A DNA stretch of 35,829 bases from an uncultured Phocaeicola sp. Lineage in GTDB: Bacteria; Bacteroidota; Bacteroidia; Bacteroidales; Bacteroidaceae. Under the pieces are notes generated by a model, which did not search any database, was not told the DNA's origin, and saw only the letters and a program-made list of their open reading frames with translations. Below, piece after piece: positions 17,058 to 25,852 of this stretch; the stretch's first letter is position 1, and the number at the start of each line of letters is the position of its first letter. The stretch lies in NCBI GenBank assembly GCA_947626525.1, contig CANQSM010000028.1, positions 1-35,829 on the forward strand. The letters run 5' to 3'. The translations under genes and the position numbers were made by a program.

Positions 17058-19520
17058 ATGAATATCTCTTATAATTGGCTGAAAGAGTACGTTAGTTTTG
17101 ATTTGACTCCGAATGAAGTGGCTGCCGCATTGACTTCCATCGGACTTGAAGTAGGATCTGTTGAGGAAGTCCAAACGATAAAGGGAGGCTTAGAGGGTAT
17201 CGTCATTGGTGAAGTGCTGACGTGCGAACCGCATCCCAATTCAGACCACATGCATGTGACGACTGTAGATTTGGGCAGGGGTGAACCTGTACAGATTGTC
17301 TGCGGAGCTCCCAATGTGGCTGCCGGACAAAAGGTGGTGGTCGCGACGTTGGGGACAAAGTTATATGCCGGAGATGAATGTTTTACTATTAAGAAGTCGA
17401 AACTACGTGGAATTGAATCCAATGGAATGATTTGCGCGGAAGATGAGATTGGATTGGGCACAGACCATGCGGGAATTATTGTATTGCCCGAAGACGCCAT
17501 CCCCGGAACTACGGCAAAAGATTATTATCATATAAAGAGTGATTATGTGATGGAGGTGGATATCACTCCCAACCGGGCGGATGCTTGTTCCCATTATGGA
17601 GTGGCCCGTGACTTGTATGCCTATTTGGTGCAAAATGGGATGCCGACTTCTTTGCGACGTCCGTCGGACGAGGCTTTCCATGTGGATAATGAGGACTTGG
17701 ACATCGACATCGTAGTAGACAATACAGAGGCGTGCCCGCGATATGCCGGGGTGACTGTAAAGGGGGTGACTGTAAAGGAAAGTCCGGAGTGGTTGCGGAA
17801 TAAGCTTCGTATTATCGGATTGCGCCCCATCAATAATATTGTCGATGTTACCAATTATATTCTGCACGCTTACGGACAGCCGTTGCATTGCTTTGATGCC
17901 AATAAAATCAAAGGTAATAAAGTAATTGTGAAAACGATGCCTGCGGGAACTTCTTTTGTTACGCTTGATGGGGTGGAGCGTAAGCTGGACGGACGGGATT
18001 TGATGATATGCGATGAAGAGGCTCCGATGTGTATCGGCGGTGTATTCGGAGGGTTAGAATCTGGAACAACGGAAACGACAACGGATGTATTTTTGGAAAG
18101 TGCTTATTTTCATCCGACTTGGATTCGCAAAACTGCCCGTCGTCATGGACTGAACACGGACGCATCTTTCCGCTTCGAGAGAGGAATTGATCCGAATGGT
18201 GTGATTTACTGTTTGAAACAAGCGGCTCTGTTAGTAAAAGAATTAGCCGGTGGAACAATTTCGATGAATATTAAAGATGTTTATCCTGTTCCGATGAAGG
18301 ATTTCGAAGTGGATATCACGTATGGGGAAGTACATTCTTTAATAGGTAAATACATTCCAGAGGAGACTATAAAGAGCATTGTTACAAGTCTGGAGATGAA
18401 AATTGTAAAGGAATCATCTGACGGTTTGAAATTGCAGGTGCCTCCATATCGTGTGGATGTACAGCGTCCTTGTGATGTGGTGGAAGATATTCTTCGTATA
18501 TATGGATATAATAATGTGGAAATTCCTACGACATTGAAGTCAAGTCTTACTACGAAAGGAGAGGTGGATAAATCACAGAAATTACAGAATCTGATTGCGG
18601 AACAGTTAGTGGGATGTGGCTTCTATGAGATTCTAAATAATTCATTGACGAAAGCCGCTTATTATGAGGGCTTGGAATCCTTCCAGGCAAAGAATCTTGT
18701 AATGTTGATGAATCCGTTAAGTGCCGATTTGAACTGTATGCGGCAGACACTTTTGTTCGGTGGGTTGGAAAGCATTGCTCACAATGCCAATCGTAAGAAT
18801 GCGGATTTGAAATTTTTTGAATATGGGAATTGTTATGAGTTCCATGAAGAAAATCGCCATCCGGAGAAAACATTATCCGCATATCGTGAGGGTTATCATT
18901 TAGGCATATGGATGACGGGAAAAAGAGTATCTAAATCTTGGGCTCATCAGGATGAACCGTCTTCTGTATATGAGTTGAAAGCCCATGTGGAAAATATTTT
19001 TTCCCGGTTAGGATTGAGTATGCATGATATGGTAATAGGAAATTTGAGTAATGATTTGTTTGCGGCGGCATTAACTGTCCATACGAAGGGAGGTAGATTG
19101 TTGGCGACCATAGGAATGCTTACGAAAAAGATTTTGAAAGTTTTCGATATTGATAATGATGTCTTTTATGCCGATTTGAATTGGCAACAACTGATGAAAG
19201 CCATAAAGAACGTGAAGGTTGGTTACAAGGAAATTTCTAAGTTCCCGGCTGTACGCCGCGATTTGGCGCTTTTGCTTGACAAAAAAGTACAGTTTGCCGA
19301 GATTGAAAAGATTGCTTACAATACGGAGAAAAGGCTTTTGAAAGATGTCGAATTGTTTGATGTATACGAAGGCAAGAATTTAGAGACTGGTAAAAAGAGC
19401 TATGCGGTGAGCTTCTTGTTGCAGGATGAGAATCAGACTTTGAATGACAAACAGATTGATAGAATCATGCAGAAACTCATTGCTAATTTGCAGAGCCAGC
19501 TGAATGCCAAATTGAGATAA
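17058..19520 (+). CDS. pheT: phenylalanine--tRNA ligase beta subunit
   Basis: PheT is the beta chain of the alpha2-beta2 synthetase that charges tRNA-Phe. It handles tRNA binding and editing of misacylated Tyr. It has 820 residues, a full length. After MNISYNWLKEYVSF comes the EMAP-like tRNA-binding domain (about 42-155, with GEVLTCEPHPNSDHMHVTTV). The B3/B4 editing region contains EVDITPNRADACSHYGVARD. The B5 and core domains follow (YRVDVQRPCDVVEDILRIYG). The anticodon-binding FDX-ACB domain is at the C-terminus (KFPAVRRDLALLLDKKVQF). pheS is not in the window. A YebC-family gene follows after 42 bases. Confidence 0.97.
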   Translation: MNISYNWLKEYVSFDLTPNEVAAALTSIGLEVGSVEEVQTIKGGLEGIVIGEVLTCEPHPNSDHMHVTTVDLGRGEPVQIVCGAPNVAAGQKVVVATLGTKLYAGDECFTIKKSKLRGIESNGMICAEDEIGLGTDHAGIIVLPEDAIPGTTAKDYYHIKSDYVMEVDITPNRADACSHYGVARDLYAYLVQNGMPTSLRRPSDEAFHVDNEDLDIDIVVDNTEACPRYAGVTVKGVTVKESPEWLRNKLRIIGLRPINNIVDVTNYILHAYGQPLHCFDANKIKGNKVIVKTMPAGTSFVTLDGVERKLDGRDLMICDEEAPMCIGGVFGGLESGTTETTTDVFLESAYFHPTWIRKTARRHGLNTDASFRFERGIDPNGVIYCLKQAALLVKELAGGTISMNIKDVYPVPMKDFEVDITYGEVHSLIGKYIPEETIKSIVTSLEMKIVKESSDGLKLQVPPYRVDVQRPCDVVEDILRIYGYNNVEIPTTLKSSLTTKGEVDKSQKLQNLIAEQLVGCGFYEILNNSLTKAAYYEGLESFQAKNLVMLMNPLSADLNCMRQTLLFGGLESIAHNANRKNADLKFFEYGNCYEFHEENRHPEKTLSAYREGYHLGIWMTGKRVSKSWAHQDEPSSVYELKAHVENIFSRLGLSMHDMVIGNLSNDLFAAALTVHTKGGRLLATIGMLTKKILKVFDIDNDVFYADLNWQQLMKAIKNVKVGYKEISKFPAVRRDLALLLDKKVQFAEIEKIAYNTEKRLLKDVELFDVYEGKNLETGKKSYAVSFLLQDENQTLNDKQIDRIMQKLIANLQSQLNAKLR

Positions 19521-19562
19521 GAATCACTGTAAATAAAAAAATAACATAAAAATTTTAATCCG

Positions 19563-20294
19563 ATGGGAAGAGCGTTTGAATATAGAAAAGCTACGAAATT
19601 GAAGAGATGGGGGCATATGGCCAAGACATTTACGAGATTGGGTAAACAAATTGCTATTGCAGTGAAATCTGGCGGTCCTGAGCCTGAGAATAACCCGACT
19701 TTGCGTTCGATAATCGCTACTTGTAAGCGTGAAAACATGCCGAAGGATAATATTGAACGAGCTATTAAAAATGCGATGGGCAAGGATCAGAGCGATTACA
19801 AAAGCATGACTTACGAGGGATATGGTCCTCATGGAATTGCTGTCTTTGTGGATACATTGACGGATAATCCTACTCGTACGGTGGCTGATGTGCGTTCCGT
19901 TTTCAATAAATTTGCTGGAACCTTGGGAACAATGGGGTCATTGGCTTATCTTTTTGACCATAAGTGTGTGTTTTCCTTCAAGAAAAAAGAAGATGCGGAT
20001 ATGGAGGAACTGATTCTTGACCTGATTGATTATGGAGTGGAGGATGAGTACGATGAGGACGAAGAACAAGGTACACTGACCATTTATGGCGATCCGAAGA
20101 GTTATGCTCAAATTCAGAAATATTTGGAGGAACACGGGTTCGAAGAGGTTGGAGGTGATTTCACATATATTCCCAATGATTTGAAAGATGTGACAGCCGA
20201 GCAGCGTGAAACTCTTGATAAAATGGTGGAGCGCTTGGAAGAGTTTGACGACGTTCAAACGGTGTATACCAATATGAAGCCGGAAGTAGAGTAA
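19563..20294 (+). CDS. YebC/PmpR/TACO1-family protein
   Basis: A 243-residue member of the YebC family. Members have been described as DNA-binding regulators and, more recently, as translation factors that relieve ribosome stalling at proline-rich stretches. The N-terminus MGRAFEYRKATKLKRWGHMA is the Bacteroidetes form of the family's KWANIKHRK region. The conserved core is present: RENMPKDNIERAIKNAMG and TYEGYGPHGIAVFVDTLTDN. An acidic stretch (EDEYDEDEEQG) lies around residues 160-170. It sits between pheT and a TSCPD gene, with 7 bases to the latter, so the three probably form one transcript. Confidence 0.93.
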   Translation: MGRAFEYRKATKLKRWGHMAKTFTRLGKQIAIAVKSGGPEPENNPTLRSIIATCKRENMPKDNIERAIKNAMGKDQSDYKSMTYEGYGPHGIAVFVDTLTDNPTRTVADVRSVFNKFAGTLGTMGSLAYLFDHKCVFSFKKKEDADMEELILDLIDYGVEDEYDEDEEQGTLTIYGDPKSYAQIQKYLEEHGFEEVGGDFTYIPNDLKDVTAEQRETLDKMVERLEEFDDVQTVYTNMKPEVE

Positions 20295-20301
20295 TACAGA
20301 G

Positions 20302-20568
20302 ATGAAATTTACATATAAGACACAAGGCACTTGCAGTTCCCATATTGAAGTGGAAATGGAAGACGGCGTTTTAAAGGATGTAGTCTTTTGGGGAGGTTGT
20401 AATGGTAATCTGAAAGGTATTTGTAAACTGGTAAAAGGAATGAAGGCGACAGAGGTTGTGGAGAAACTGGAAGGTATTCGTTGTGGACATCGTTCAACCT
20501 CTTGTCCGGATCAGTTATGCCAGGCATTGAAACAAGTGTTGTCGGAAACCGGGGAAGTAACAGTTTGA
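20302..20568 (+). CDS. TSCPD-domain protein (TIGR03905 type)
   Basis: An 88-residue Cys-rich protein. Cys11, 33, 41, 61, 68 and 73 are spread through the chain, and the name motif TSCPDQL is at 66-72. The same domain is found at the C-terminus of some class II ribonucleotide reductases (NrdJ), where it may bind metal; the free-standing form has no firm function. The start follows the YebC-family stop by 7 bases. A long hairpin lies downstream at 20623-20687. Confidence 0.88.
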   Translation: MKFTYKTQGTCSSHIEVEMEDGVLKDVVFWGGCNGNLKGICKLVKGMKATEVVEKLEGIRCGHRSTSCPDQLCQALKQVLSETGEVTV

Positions 20569-20622
20569 AAGCGGTTATTTTGTAGTGCGGGTGTTTTTGT
20601 AGAAAGTATTAAGATAGTTGAT

Positions 20623-20687
20623 AACGCGGATAAATACTGAGGAGCAGGTAGATGGAAGCTCTGTGAGATTCAGTATTCATTCGCGTT
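20623..20687. other. long imperfect stem-loop between convergent genes
   Basis: An 18-base stem with two mismatches (20623-20640 with 20670-20687) encloses a 29-base loop that can form an inner GAGC/GCTC stem. It has no T-run directly after it on either strand, so it is not a classic terminator. It lies between the TSCPD gene and the convergent lipoprotein gene and could be a transcript end, an RNA-processing site or a small RNA. Nothing else is recognisable in 20569-20737. Confidence 0.55.
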
Positions 20688-20737
20688 GTTATTAAGAAAT
20701 TGTTCTTTTTAAGATTATTGGACCTTTTAATTTCATT

Positions 20738-21133
20738 TTATTGGTTATAATCTTCTGGAGTAATTTTAATGTTTCCCAATAATGATTGGGAAGCTTTTGA
20801 ATAATAGTGATATATAAATATCATACCTGCATCCTTGTAGGGCTTCATATCTACAGAGTTTACTACATTTGATTTAATCTTTCCAATAAAAGAGGGATGA
20901 GTAACTAAATCAGTCAGTTGTTCATCATCTGCTCCGTGTAGTGAATAGTAATATTGGTATGAAGAATTGGTCTTGTCGTAAACCAAGCTGTCCAGATAAG
21001 TATTAGCATCCACGGCTATCGGACATTGCTTTGTCAATTCGCGTGCTTCGCGTGCAAATCGTTCTTCCCGTGTTTCCTGATGGCAGGCTGTCCAAACACT
21101 CAGTAACGTACATACAAAGAGGATTCGTTTCAT
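20738..21133 (-). CDS. small lipoprotein candidate of unknown function
   Basis: A 131-residue protein with a signal sequence MKRILFVCTLLSVWTAC; Cys17 could be lipidated, although Trp at position -3 is unusual for a lipobox. The mature part starts HQETREERFAREARELTKQC and shows no domain I recognise. A mixed alpha/beta body with several Tyr pairs (YQYYYSLHG, IYHYYSKAS) follows. It is a single minus-strand gene, divergent from the Nramp gene. A near-consensus -7 (TATCTTCG) lies about 20 bases upstream on the minus strand at 21153-21160. Function cannot be stated. Confidence 0.7.
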   Translation of the reverse strand: MKRILFVCTLLSVWTACHQETREERFAREARELTKQCPIAVDANTYLDSLVYDKTNSSYQYYYSLHGADDEQLTDLVTHPSFIGKIKSNVVNSVDMKPYKDAGMIFIYHYYSKASQSLLGNIKITPEDYNQ

Positions 21134-21203
21134 TATTAATGGGTATTTTAAGCGAAGATAGAATATTTCTCAAACATTTGTATCACTCCTTTGTTTAAAT
21201 TTA

Positions 21204-21211
21204 TATTTTTG
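21204..21211 (+). promoter_or_regulatory. candidate promoter of the Nramp gene
   Basis: TATTTTTG fits the -7 consensus and is 22 bases upstream of the ATG at 21234. No well-spaced -33 was seen. No Fur, MntR or other metal-responsive operator was recognised nearby. Confidence 0.4.
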
Positions 21212-21233
21212 TGAAAAAAATAAATAACGAACA

Positions 21234-22487
21234 ATGAATATCATTAGAGAATTCAGACGAAAAGACCACAAACGATATTTAGAAGCTTTCGATATTTTTA
21301 AATATATAGGTCCGGGATTATTGGTAACTGTTGGTTTTATTGATCCGGGTAACTGGGCATCGAACTTTGCTGCCGGATCTGAGTTTGGATATACTTTGCT
21401 ATGGGTCGTTACTTTGTCAACAGTTATGCTGATTATTCTGCAGCACAATGTAGCGCATTTAGGTATTGTTACTGGTTTATGCTTGTCCGAAGCTGCTACC
21501 AAGTATACTCCAAAGTGGGTTTCACGCCCGGTGCTGGGAAGTGCTATGTTAGCCTCTATCTCTACATCTTTAGCAGAGATTTTAGGTGGGGCTATTGCTT
21601 TAGAAATGCTTTTTGATATACCTATTGTTGTCGGAGCTACCCTGACTACTGTTTTTGTTATGATTATGTTGTTTGCCCATTCATATAAGAGGGTCGAACG
21701 CTGGATAATAGCCTTTGTATCTTTTATTGGTTTTTCTTTTCTGTTTGAGTTGTTTCTGGTAAATGTTGACTGGCCTGAAGCCGTTTATTCTTGGGTAACT
21801 CCAAACTTTCCTGAAGGAAGTATGCTGATTATCATGAGTGTTTTGGGAGCAGTAGTAATGCCACATAACCTTTTTTTACATTCGGAGGTCATACAGAGCC
21901 GGGAATTGAATAAAAGAGATGAGCAAGGCATTAAGAAATTATTGAAATTTGAATTTTATGACACTCTGTTGGCTATGTTGATTGGATGGGCTATCAATAG
22001 TGCTATGATTATTCTGGCTGCCGCTACGTTCTTTCAACAGGGTATCCCTGTAGAGGAATTACAGCAAGCTAAATCCTTGCTTGATCCTTTATTGGGGCAT
22101 GCGGCCGGAATTGTGTTTGCGTTTGCGTTGCTTTTGGCTGGGATTTCATCCACTGTAACAAGTGGTATGGCTGCAGGTTCCATATTTTCAGGCATCTTTA
22201 ACGAATCGTATAACATTAAGGACATACACTCAAAGACTGGTGTGTTGAGTTCATTGCTTATAGCTTTGTTGATTATTTTTTTCATAGACAATTCTTTTCA
22301 GGGACTTATTATTTCACAAATGATTTTGAGCATACAATTGCCTTTTACAGTCTTTTTGCAGGTTTATCTGACTTCATCTAAGAATGTAATGGGGAAATAT
22401 GCCAATACCAAGTGGAGTGCAGGCGTATTATATAGTATTGCTATTATTGTTACAATATTGAATATCGTGTTACTTTTTAGTTTTTAG
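21234..22487 (+). CDS. Nramp-family divalent metal transporter (MntH-like)
   Basis: A 417-residue inner-membrane protein with about 11 helices that probably imports Mn2+ or Fe2+ with protons. The two Nramp metal-site motifs are intact: DPGNWAS (Asp37 and Asn40) in helix 1 and AVVMPHNLFLHS (Ala206, Met209) in helix 6. The Met favours transition metals over Mg2+ and Ca2+ in the family. Conserved GPGLLVTVGFIDPGN starts the protein, and LAGISSTVTSGMAAG is also typical. It is followed after 13 bases by a Cys-rich C_GCAxxG_C_C protein, probably on the same transcript. Confidence 0.93.
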   Translation: MNIIREFRRKDHKRYLEAFDIFKYIGPGLLVTVGFIDPGNWASNFAAGSEFGYTLLWVVTLSTVMLIILQHNVAHLGIVTGLCLSEAATKYTPKWVSRPVLGSAMLASISTSLAEILGGAIALEMLFDIPIVVGATLTTVFVMIMLFAHSYKRVERWIIAFVSFIGFSFLFELFLVNVDWPEAVYSWVTPNFPEGSMLIIMSVLGAVVMPHNLFLHSEVIQSRELNKRDEQGIKKLLKFEFYDTLLAMLIGWAINSAMIILAAATFFQQGIPVEELQQAKSLLDPLLGHAAGIVFAFALLLAGISSTVTSGMAAGSIFSGIFNESYNIKDIHSKTGVLSSLLIALLIIFFIDNSFQGLIISQMILSIQLPFTVFLQVYLTSSKNVMGKYANTKWSAGVLYSIAIIVTILNIVLLFSF

Positions 22488-22500
22488 TTTAAGCAGAATT

Positions 22501-22974
22501 ATGGAAGAACGGATAGATAAGGCGGTGGAGTTATTTAAACAAGGCTATAATTGTTCTCAGTCGGTTGTCGCTGCTTTTGCCGATATGTATGGATTTACCA
22601 GGGAACAAGCCTTGAAAATAGCCGCGTCATTTGGAGGAGGAATTGGACGGATGCGCGAAACTTGTGGAGCTGCATGTGGTTTATTTATACTTGCTGGTTT
22701 GGAAACAGGTGCCACAGAGGGTGCTGACAGAGAAGGAAAAGCTGCGAATTATGCTTTGGTACAGCAACTGGCAAGAGAATTTAAAAAAAGAAATGGTGCA
22801 TTGAAATGTGCCGATTTATTAGGATTATCTGAAAAAGATCCAATTGTTTTTACTCCTGAAGCACGAAGTAATACATATTATGAAAAAAGACCTTGTGTGA
22901 AAATGGTAGAAACAGCAGCCCGTATATGGGTTGATTATATGATTGGTGACTTATATAAATTCAAAAAAGACTAA
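22501..22974 (+). CDS. C_GCAxxG_C_C-family Cys-rich protein
   Basis: A 157-residue soluble protein with five Cys at 18, 55, 59, 103 and 132. It fits the family named C_GCAxxG_C_C: NCSQSV near the start, RMRETCGAACGLF in the middle (53-62), LKCADLLGLS and a late PCVKMVE. The role is thought to be redox or metal binding but is not established. It lies 13 bases after the Nramp gene, which suggests a link with imported metal; this is inference from position only. Confidence 0.85.
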   Translation: MEERIDKAVELFKQGYNCSQSVVAAFADMYGFTREQALKIAASFGGGIGRMRETCGAACGLFILAGLETGATEGADREGKAANYALVQQLAREFKKRNGALKCADLLGLSEKDPIVFTPEARSNTYYEKRPCVKMVETAARIWVDYMIGDLYKFKKD

Positions 22975-23030
22975 TATTTGTTTATTAACTATACTGATAA
23001 AGCTTTAAAGTTAAAAAATATATATGTAAT

Positions 23031-23044
23031 ATGTTATATAACAT
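23031..23044. promoter_or_regulatory. perfect 14-bp palindrome, possible operator
   Basis: ATGTTATATAACAT is a perfect palindrome that covers the position expected for the -33 element of the promoter at 23055-23062. A dimeric regulator bound here would block transcription of the winged-helix gene. Autoregulation is possible because that gene itself encodes a winged helix. Confidence 0.4.
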
Positions 23045-23054
23045 GCTAAATATG

Positions 23055-23062
23055 TATATTTG
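23055..23062 (+). promoter_or_regulatory. promoter of the winged-helix gene
   Basis: TATATTTG fits the -7 consensus, with about 60 nt of leader before the ATG at 23132. It overlaps the upstream in-frame ATG at 23060, which is therefore not the start. Confidence 0.55.
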
Positions 23063-23131
23063 CATGCGATAAAGAAACACAAGCATTCAATATATGAATG
23101 TGGATTAACGTTTAATTTAAGGTATAGAATC

Positions 23132-23332
23132 ATGTTAAAAGAAAAAGCTGGTGTTGTTGCAGGACAAATTTGGAACGCACTGAATGGTACAGAAGGTTTA
23201 ACTCAGAAACAGATCAAGAAAGCGACGAAAATCGTTGATAAAGACTTTTTTCTTGGAATGGGATGGTTATTGAGAGAAGACAAGGTTGAAATTTCTGAAG
23301 TGAAAGAAGAACTTTTTGTAAAGTTGAAATAA
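23132..23332 (+). CDS. small winged-helix protein (DUF2582 type)
   Basis: A 66-residue protein starting MLKEKAGVVAGQIWNALNG. The rest reads as one winged helix: a helix before LTQKQIKKATK, a recognition-type helix with KDFFLGMGWLL, and a beta hairpin EDKVEISEVKEELFVKL. It matches short winged-helix proteins common in Bacteroides. Whether they bind DNA is not established. The longer reading from 23060 adds 24 residues that overlap the promoter and show no conservation pattern, so it was rejected. A terminator follows at 23371. Confidence 0.85.
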   Translation: MLKEKAGVVAGQIWNALNGTEGLTQKQIKKATKIVDKDFFLGMGWLLREDKVEISEVKEELFVKLK

Positions 23333-23370
23333 CTTTGAAAAGTTTGAGAAAATGCAATTGTAATAAAAAG

Positions 23371-23407
23371 GCGTTGGTATACAAACTATGTTACTAACGC
23401 TTTTTTT
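23371..23407 (+). terminator. terminator after the winged-helix gene
   Basis: The stem GCGTTGGTA / TACTAACGC (23371-23379 with 23392-23400, one G-T pair) has a 12-base loop and is followed by seven T residues. Confidence 0.85.
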
Positions 23408-23507
23408 GTGTCCTATTTTATTTAGGTAAGCATTTTATTGCATAAGTGAGCAGCCTATTGCATAGAAAATTCTGTGCTGTAACCGAAATAATAGGGAACT
23501 ATTTTCA

Positions 23508-23515
23508 TATCTTTG
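23508..23515 (+). promoter_or_regulatory. lepA promoter
   Basis: TATCTTTG is a full -7 match 24 bases upstream of the chosen lepA ATG. It overlaps the upstream ATG at 23513, ruling that start out. The -33 region is weak. Confidence 0.6.
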
Positions 23516-23539
23516 CACATATTTTTAGTACAGCATTTC

Positions 23540-25321
23540 ATGGAAAAAATACGAAATTTTTGCATTATAGCACATATAGATCATGGAAAGTCGACTTTGG
23601 CTGATCGGTTATTAGAATATACTCATACCATTCAAGTAACAGAAGGGCAGATGCTTGATGATATGGATTTGGAAAAAGAGCGTGGTATCACAATCAAGAG
23701 CCATGCAATCCAGATGGAATATATATATAATAACGAGAAATATATATTGAATCTTATTGATACCCCAGGACATGTGGATTTTTCGTATGAGGTTTCGAGG
23801 TCTATTGCGGCTTGTGAGGGAGCATTACTGATTGTTGATGCATCACAGGGAGTTCAGGCACAAACTATTTCGAATTTATATATGGCTGTTGAGCATGATC
23901 TGGAAATTATCCCTGTTATTAATAAATGCGATATGACTAGTGCAATGCCGGATGAGGTGGAAGACGAAATTATAGAACTTCTTGGTTGTAAACGTGAAGA
24001 GATTATCCGCGCATCGGGCAAAACAGGAATGGGAGTGGAAGAAATTCTTCAGGCGGTTGTGGAAAGAATTCCGCATCCGGATGGAGATGAAAAGGCTCCT
24101 TTGCAAGCTTTGATATTTGATTCGGTTTTCAATTCTTTCAGAGGGATTATTGCTTATTTTAAAATGGAAAATGGGATAATTCGGGCTGGAGACAAAGTGA
24201 AATTTTTTAATACAGGAAAAGAATATGTGGCTGATGAAATTGGGGTATTAAAAATGGATATGATTCCTAGGACTGAACTTCGCACAGGAGATGTCGGATA
24301 TATTATATCCGGCATCAAAACGTCCAAAGAGGTGAAAGTCGGTGATACGATTACACATATCGCCCGTCCCTGTTCAGAAGCTATATCCGGATTTGAAGAG
24401 GTGAAGCCTATGGTTTTTGCGGGTGTGTACCCTATTGAAGCCGAGGATTTTGAAGATTTGCGTTCTTCTTTAGAGAAACTCCAGTTAAATGATGCTTCTT
24501 TAACCTTTCAGCCGGAATCATCTTTGGCGTTAGGATTCGGATTCCGGTGTGGTTTTCTAGGATTGCTGCATATGGAAATCGTACAAGAACGCTTGGGCAG
24601 AGAATTTAATATGAATGTCATTACCACCGTACCGAATGTTTCCTATCAAATATATGACAAGCAAGGAAATATGACGGAAGTGCACAATCCGGGAGGAATG
24701 CCTGATCCGACATTAATTGATCATATAGAAGAACCTTATATCAGCGCATCTGTTATTACTACGACTGATTATATCGGTCCTATCATGACATTGTGTCTGG
24801 GCAAGCGAGGAGAACTGATAAAGCAGGAGTATATTTCTGGTAATCGTGTAGAACTTTATTACAAGATGCCGTTGGGTGAAATAGTCATTGATTTCTACGA
24901 TAAATTGAAAAGTATCTCCAAAGGGTATGCTTCTTTCGATTATCATCCGGCAGGCTTCCGGCCTTCTAAGCTTATCAAGCTGGATATCCTGCTGAATGGT
25001 GAACCGGTTGATGCATTATCAACCCTGACTCATATGGATAATGCTTACGAACTGGGACGCCGGATGTGTGAGAAGCTGAAAGAATTGATTCCGCGCCAAC
25101 AATTCGAAATAGCCATACAGGCAGCTATCGGAGCTAAAATCATTGCCCGTGAAACGATTAAAGCAGTCCGGAAAGATGTCACGGCTAAATGTTATGGTGG
25201 AGATGTGAGTCGAAAACGAAAATTGCTGGAAAAGCAGAAAAAAGGAAAGAAACGTATGAAGCAGATTGGAAATGTGGAAGTCCCTCAAAAGGCGTTTCTT
25301 GCAGTACTGAAATTAGATTAA
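23540..25321 (+). CDS. lepA: elongation factor 4 (LepA), ribosome GTPase
   Basis: LepA is a translational GTPase related to EF-G that acts on ribosomes and has been implicated in back-translocation and in 30S biogenesis. From the ATG at 23540 it has 593 residues, normal for the family. The GTPase motifs are G1 AHIDHGKST (11-19), G3 DTPGHVDF (74-81) and G4 NKCD (127-130), with the switch region [11 protein letters not shown] in between. The EF-G-like domains follow, and the LepA-specific C-terminus ends [17 protein letters not shown]. An IS982 derivative begins 14 bases past the stop. Confidence 0.97.
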   Translation: MEKIRNFCIIAHIDHGKSTLADRLLEYTHTIQVTEGQMLDDMDLEKERGITIKSHAIQMEYIYNNEKYILNLIDTPGHVDFSYEVSRSIAACEGALLIVDASQGVQAQTISNLYMAVEHDLEIIPVINKCDMTSAMPDEVEDEIIELLGCKREEIIRASGKTGMGVEEILQAVVERIPHPDGDEKAPLQALIFDSVFNSFRGIIAYFKMENGIIRAGDKVKFFNTGKEYVADEIGVLKMDMIPRTELRTGDVGYIISGIKTSKEVKVGDTITHIARPCSEAISGFEEVKPMVFAGVYPIEAEDFEDLRSSLEKLQLNDASLTFQPESSLALGFGFRCGFLGLLHMEIVQERLGREFNMNVITTVPNVSYQIYDKQGNMTEVHNPGGMPDPTLIDHIEEPYISASVITTTDYIGPIMTLCLGKRGELIKQEYISGNRVELYYKMPLGEIVIDFYDKLKSISKGYASFDYHPAGFRPSKLIKLDILLNGEPVDALSTLTHMDNAYELGRRMCEKLKELIPRQQFEIAIQAAIGAKIIARETIKAVRKDVTAKCYGGDVSRKRKLLEKQKKGKKRMKQIGNVEVPQKAFLAVLKLD

Positions 25322-25335
25322 CAATATAATAAGTA

Positions 25336-25845
25336 ACGTGAGCTCGAAATAAAATCAGAAGTATCCGAGCGAAAGTGAAGCTCCGCAACGTACCGCCATT
25401 CCTTATCTTCACTCTAGACAGTTAATCCACAAGCGATTATCACAAAGTGAAGAGGGATAAAATATACTCTTTACGGATATAGGAAAGACGCTGGAAAACT
25501 GTCGGAGTTTTCGAAAAGATTCTTAAGAAAGTTCCGGAAAACTCCGACAGTTTCGGCGGAGTTTCTTAAGAGTTTTGCCTTATACTTTCTCTTTTGTGGA
25601 AAACGCCGGAATGAAACAGGATAAGAATAACCCTAATCCCGGTATCGCTTATGCGGTTGGGTTTGTTGCAACGCAAATTTCTTGCAAAAAATCATCTCCC
25701 ATACAATAAATTTCTGTAGTTTTGGACTTTGAAAACATAGCGGTAATCATTTAAAGGTTATAGTTCAGCATTATAAATTTAATACAGTTATCTCTATGTC
25801 CTTAATAATTAAACGAATAAATTAATCCTTATTTCGAACTCACGT
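25336..25845 (-). mobile_element. decayed IS982-family element with target duplication (510 bp)
   Basis: Terminal repeats ACGTGAGCTCGAAATAA (25336-25352) and the complement of ACGTGAGTTCGAAATAA (25829-25845) differ at one of 17 positions. A perfect 6-bp direct repeat TAAGTA flanks them (25330-25335 and 25846-25851), a clean target-site duplication. On the minus strand the right part still encodes the transposase N-terminus in pieces (KTTEIYCMGDDF, then in other frames NKPNR and ILILFHSG). The left half, from about 25600 downward, shows no transposase similarity and holds a long hairpin (25496-25553). The transposase is thus replaced or deleted beyond its first 60 or so codons. The transposase 3' end faces the lepA stop. 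Confidence 0.85.
25496..25553. repeat. 17-bp perfect inverted repeat inside the IS982 derivative
   Basis: The arms AAACTGTCGGAGTTTTC (25496-25512) and its exact complement (25537-25553) flank a 24-base spacer containing TTCTTAAGAA. A partial third copy of the motif (GGCGGAGTTTCTTAAGA) follows. The 17-bp stem is much stronger than anything needed for termination. Confidence 0.75.
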
Positions 25846-25852
25846 TAAGTAG

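Noticed and set aside
23060-23131. 24-residue N-terminal extension of the winged-helix protein
   Set aside because: Its ATG lies within the -7 element at 23055-23062.
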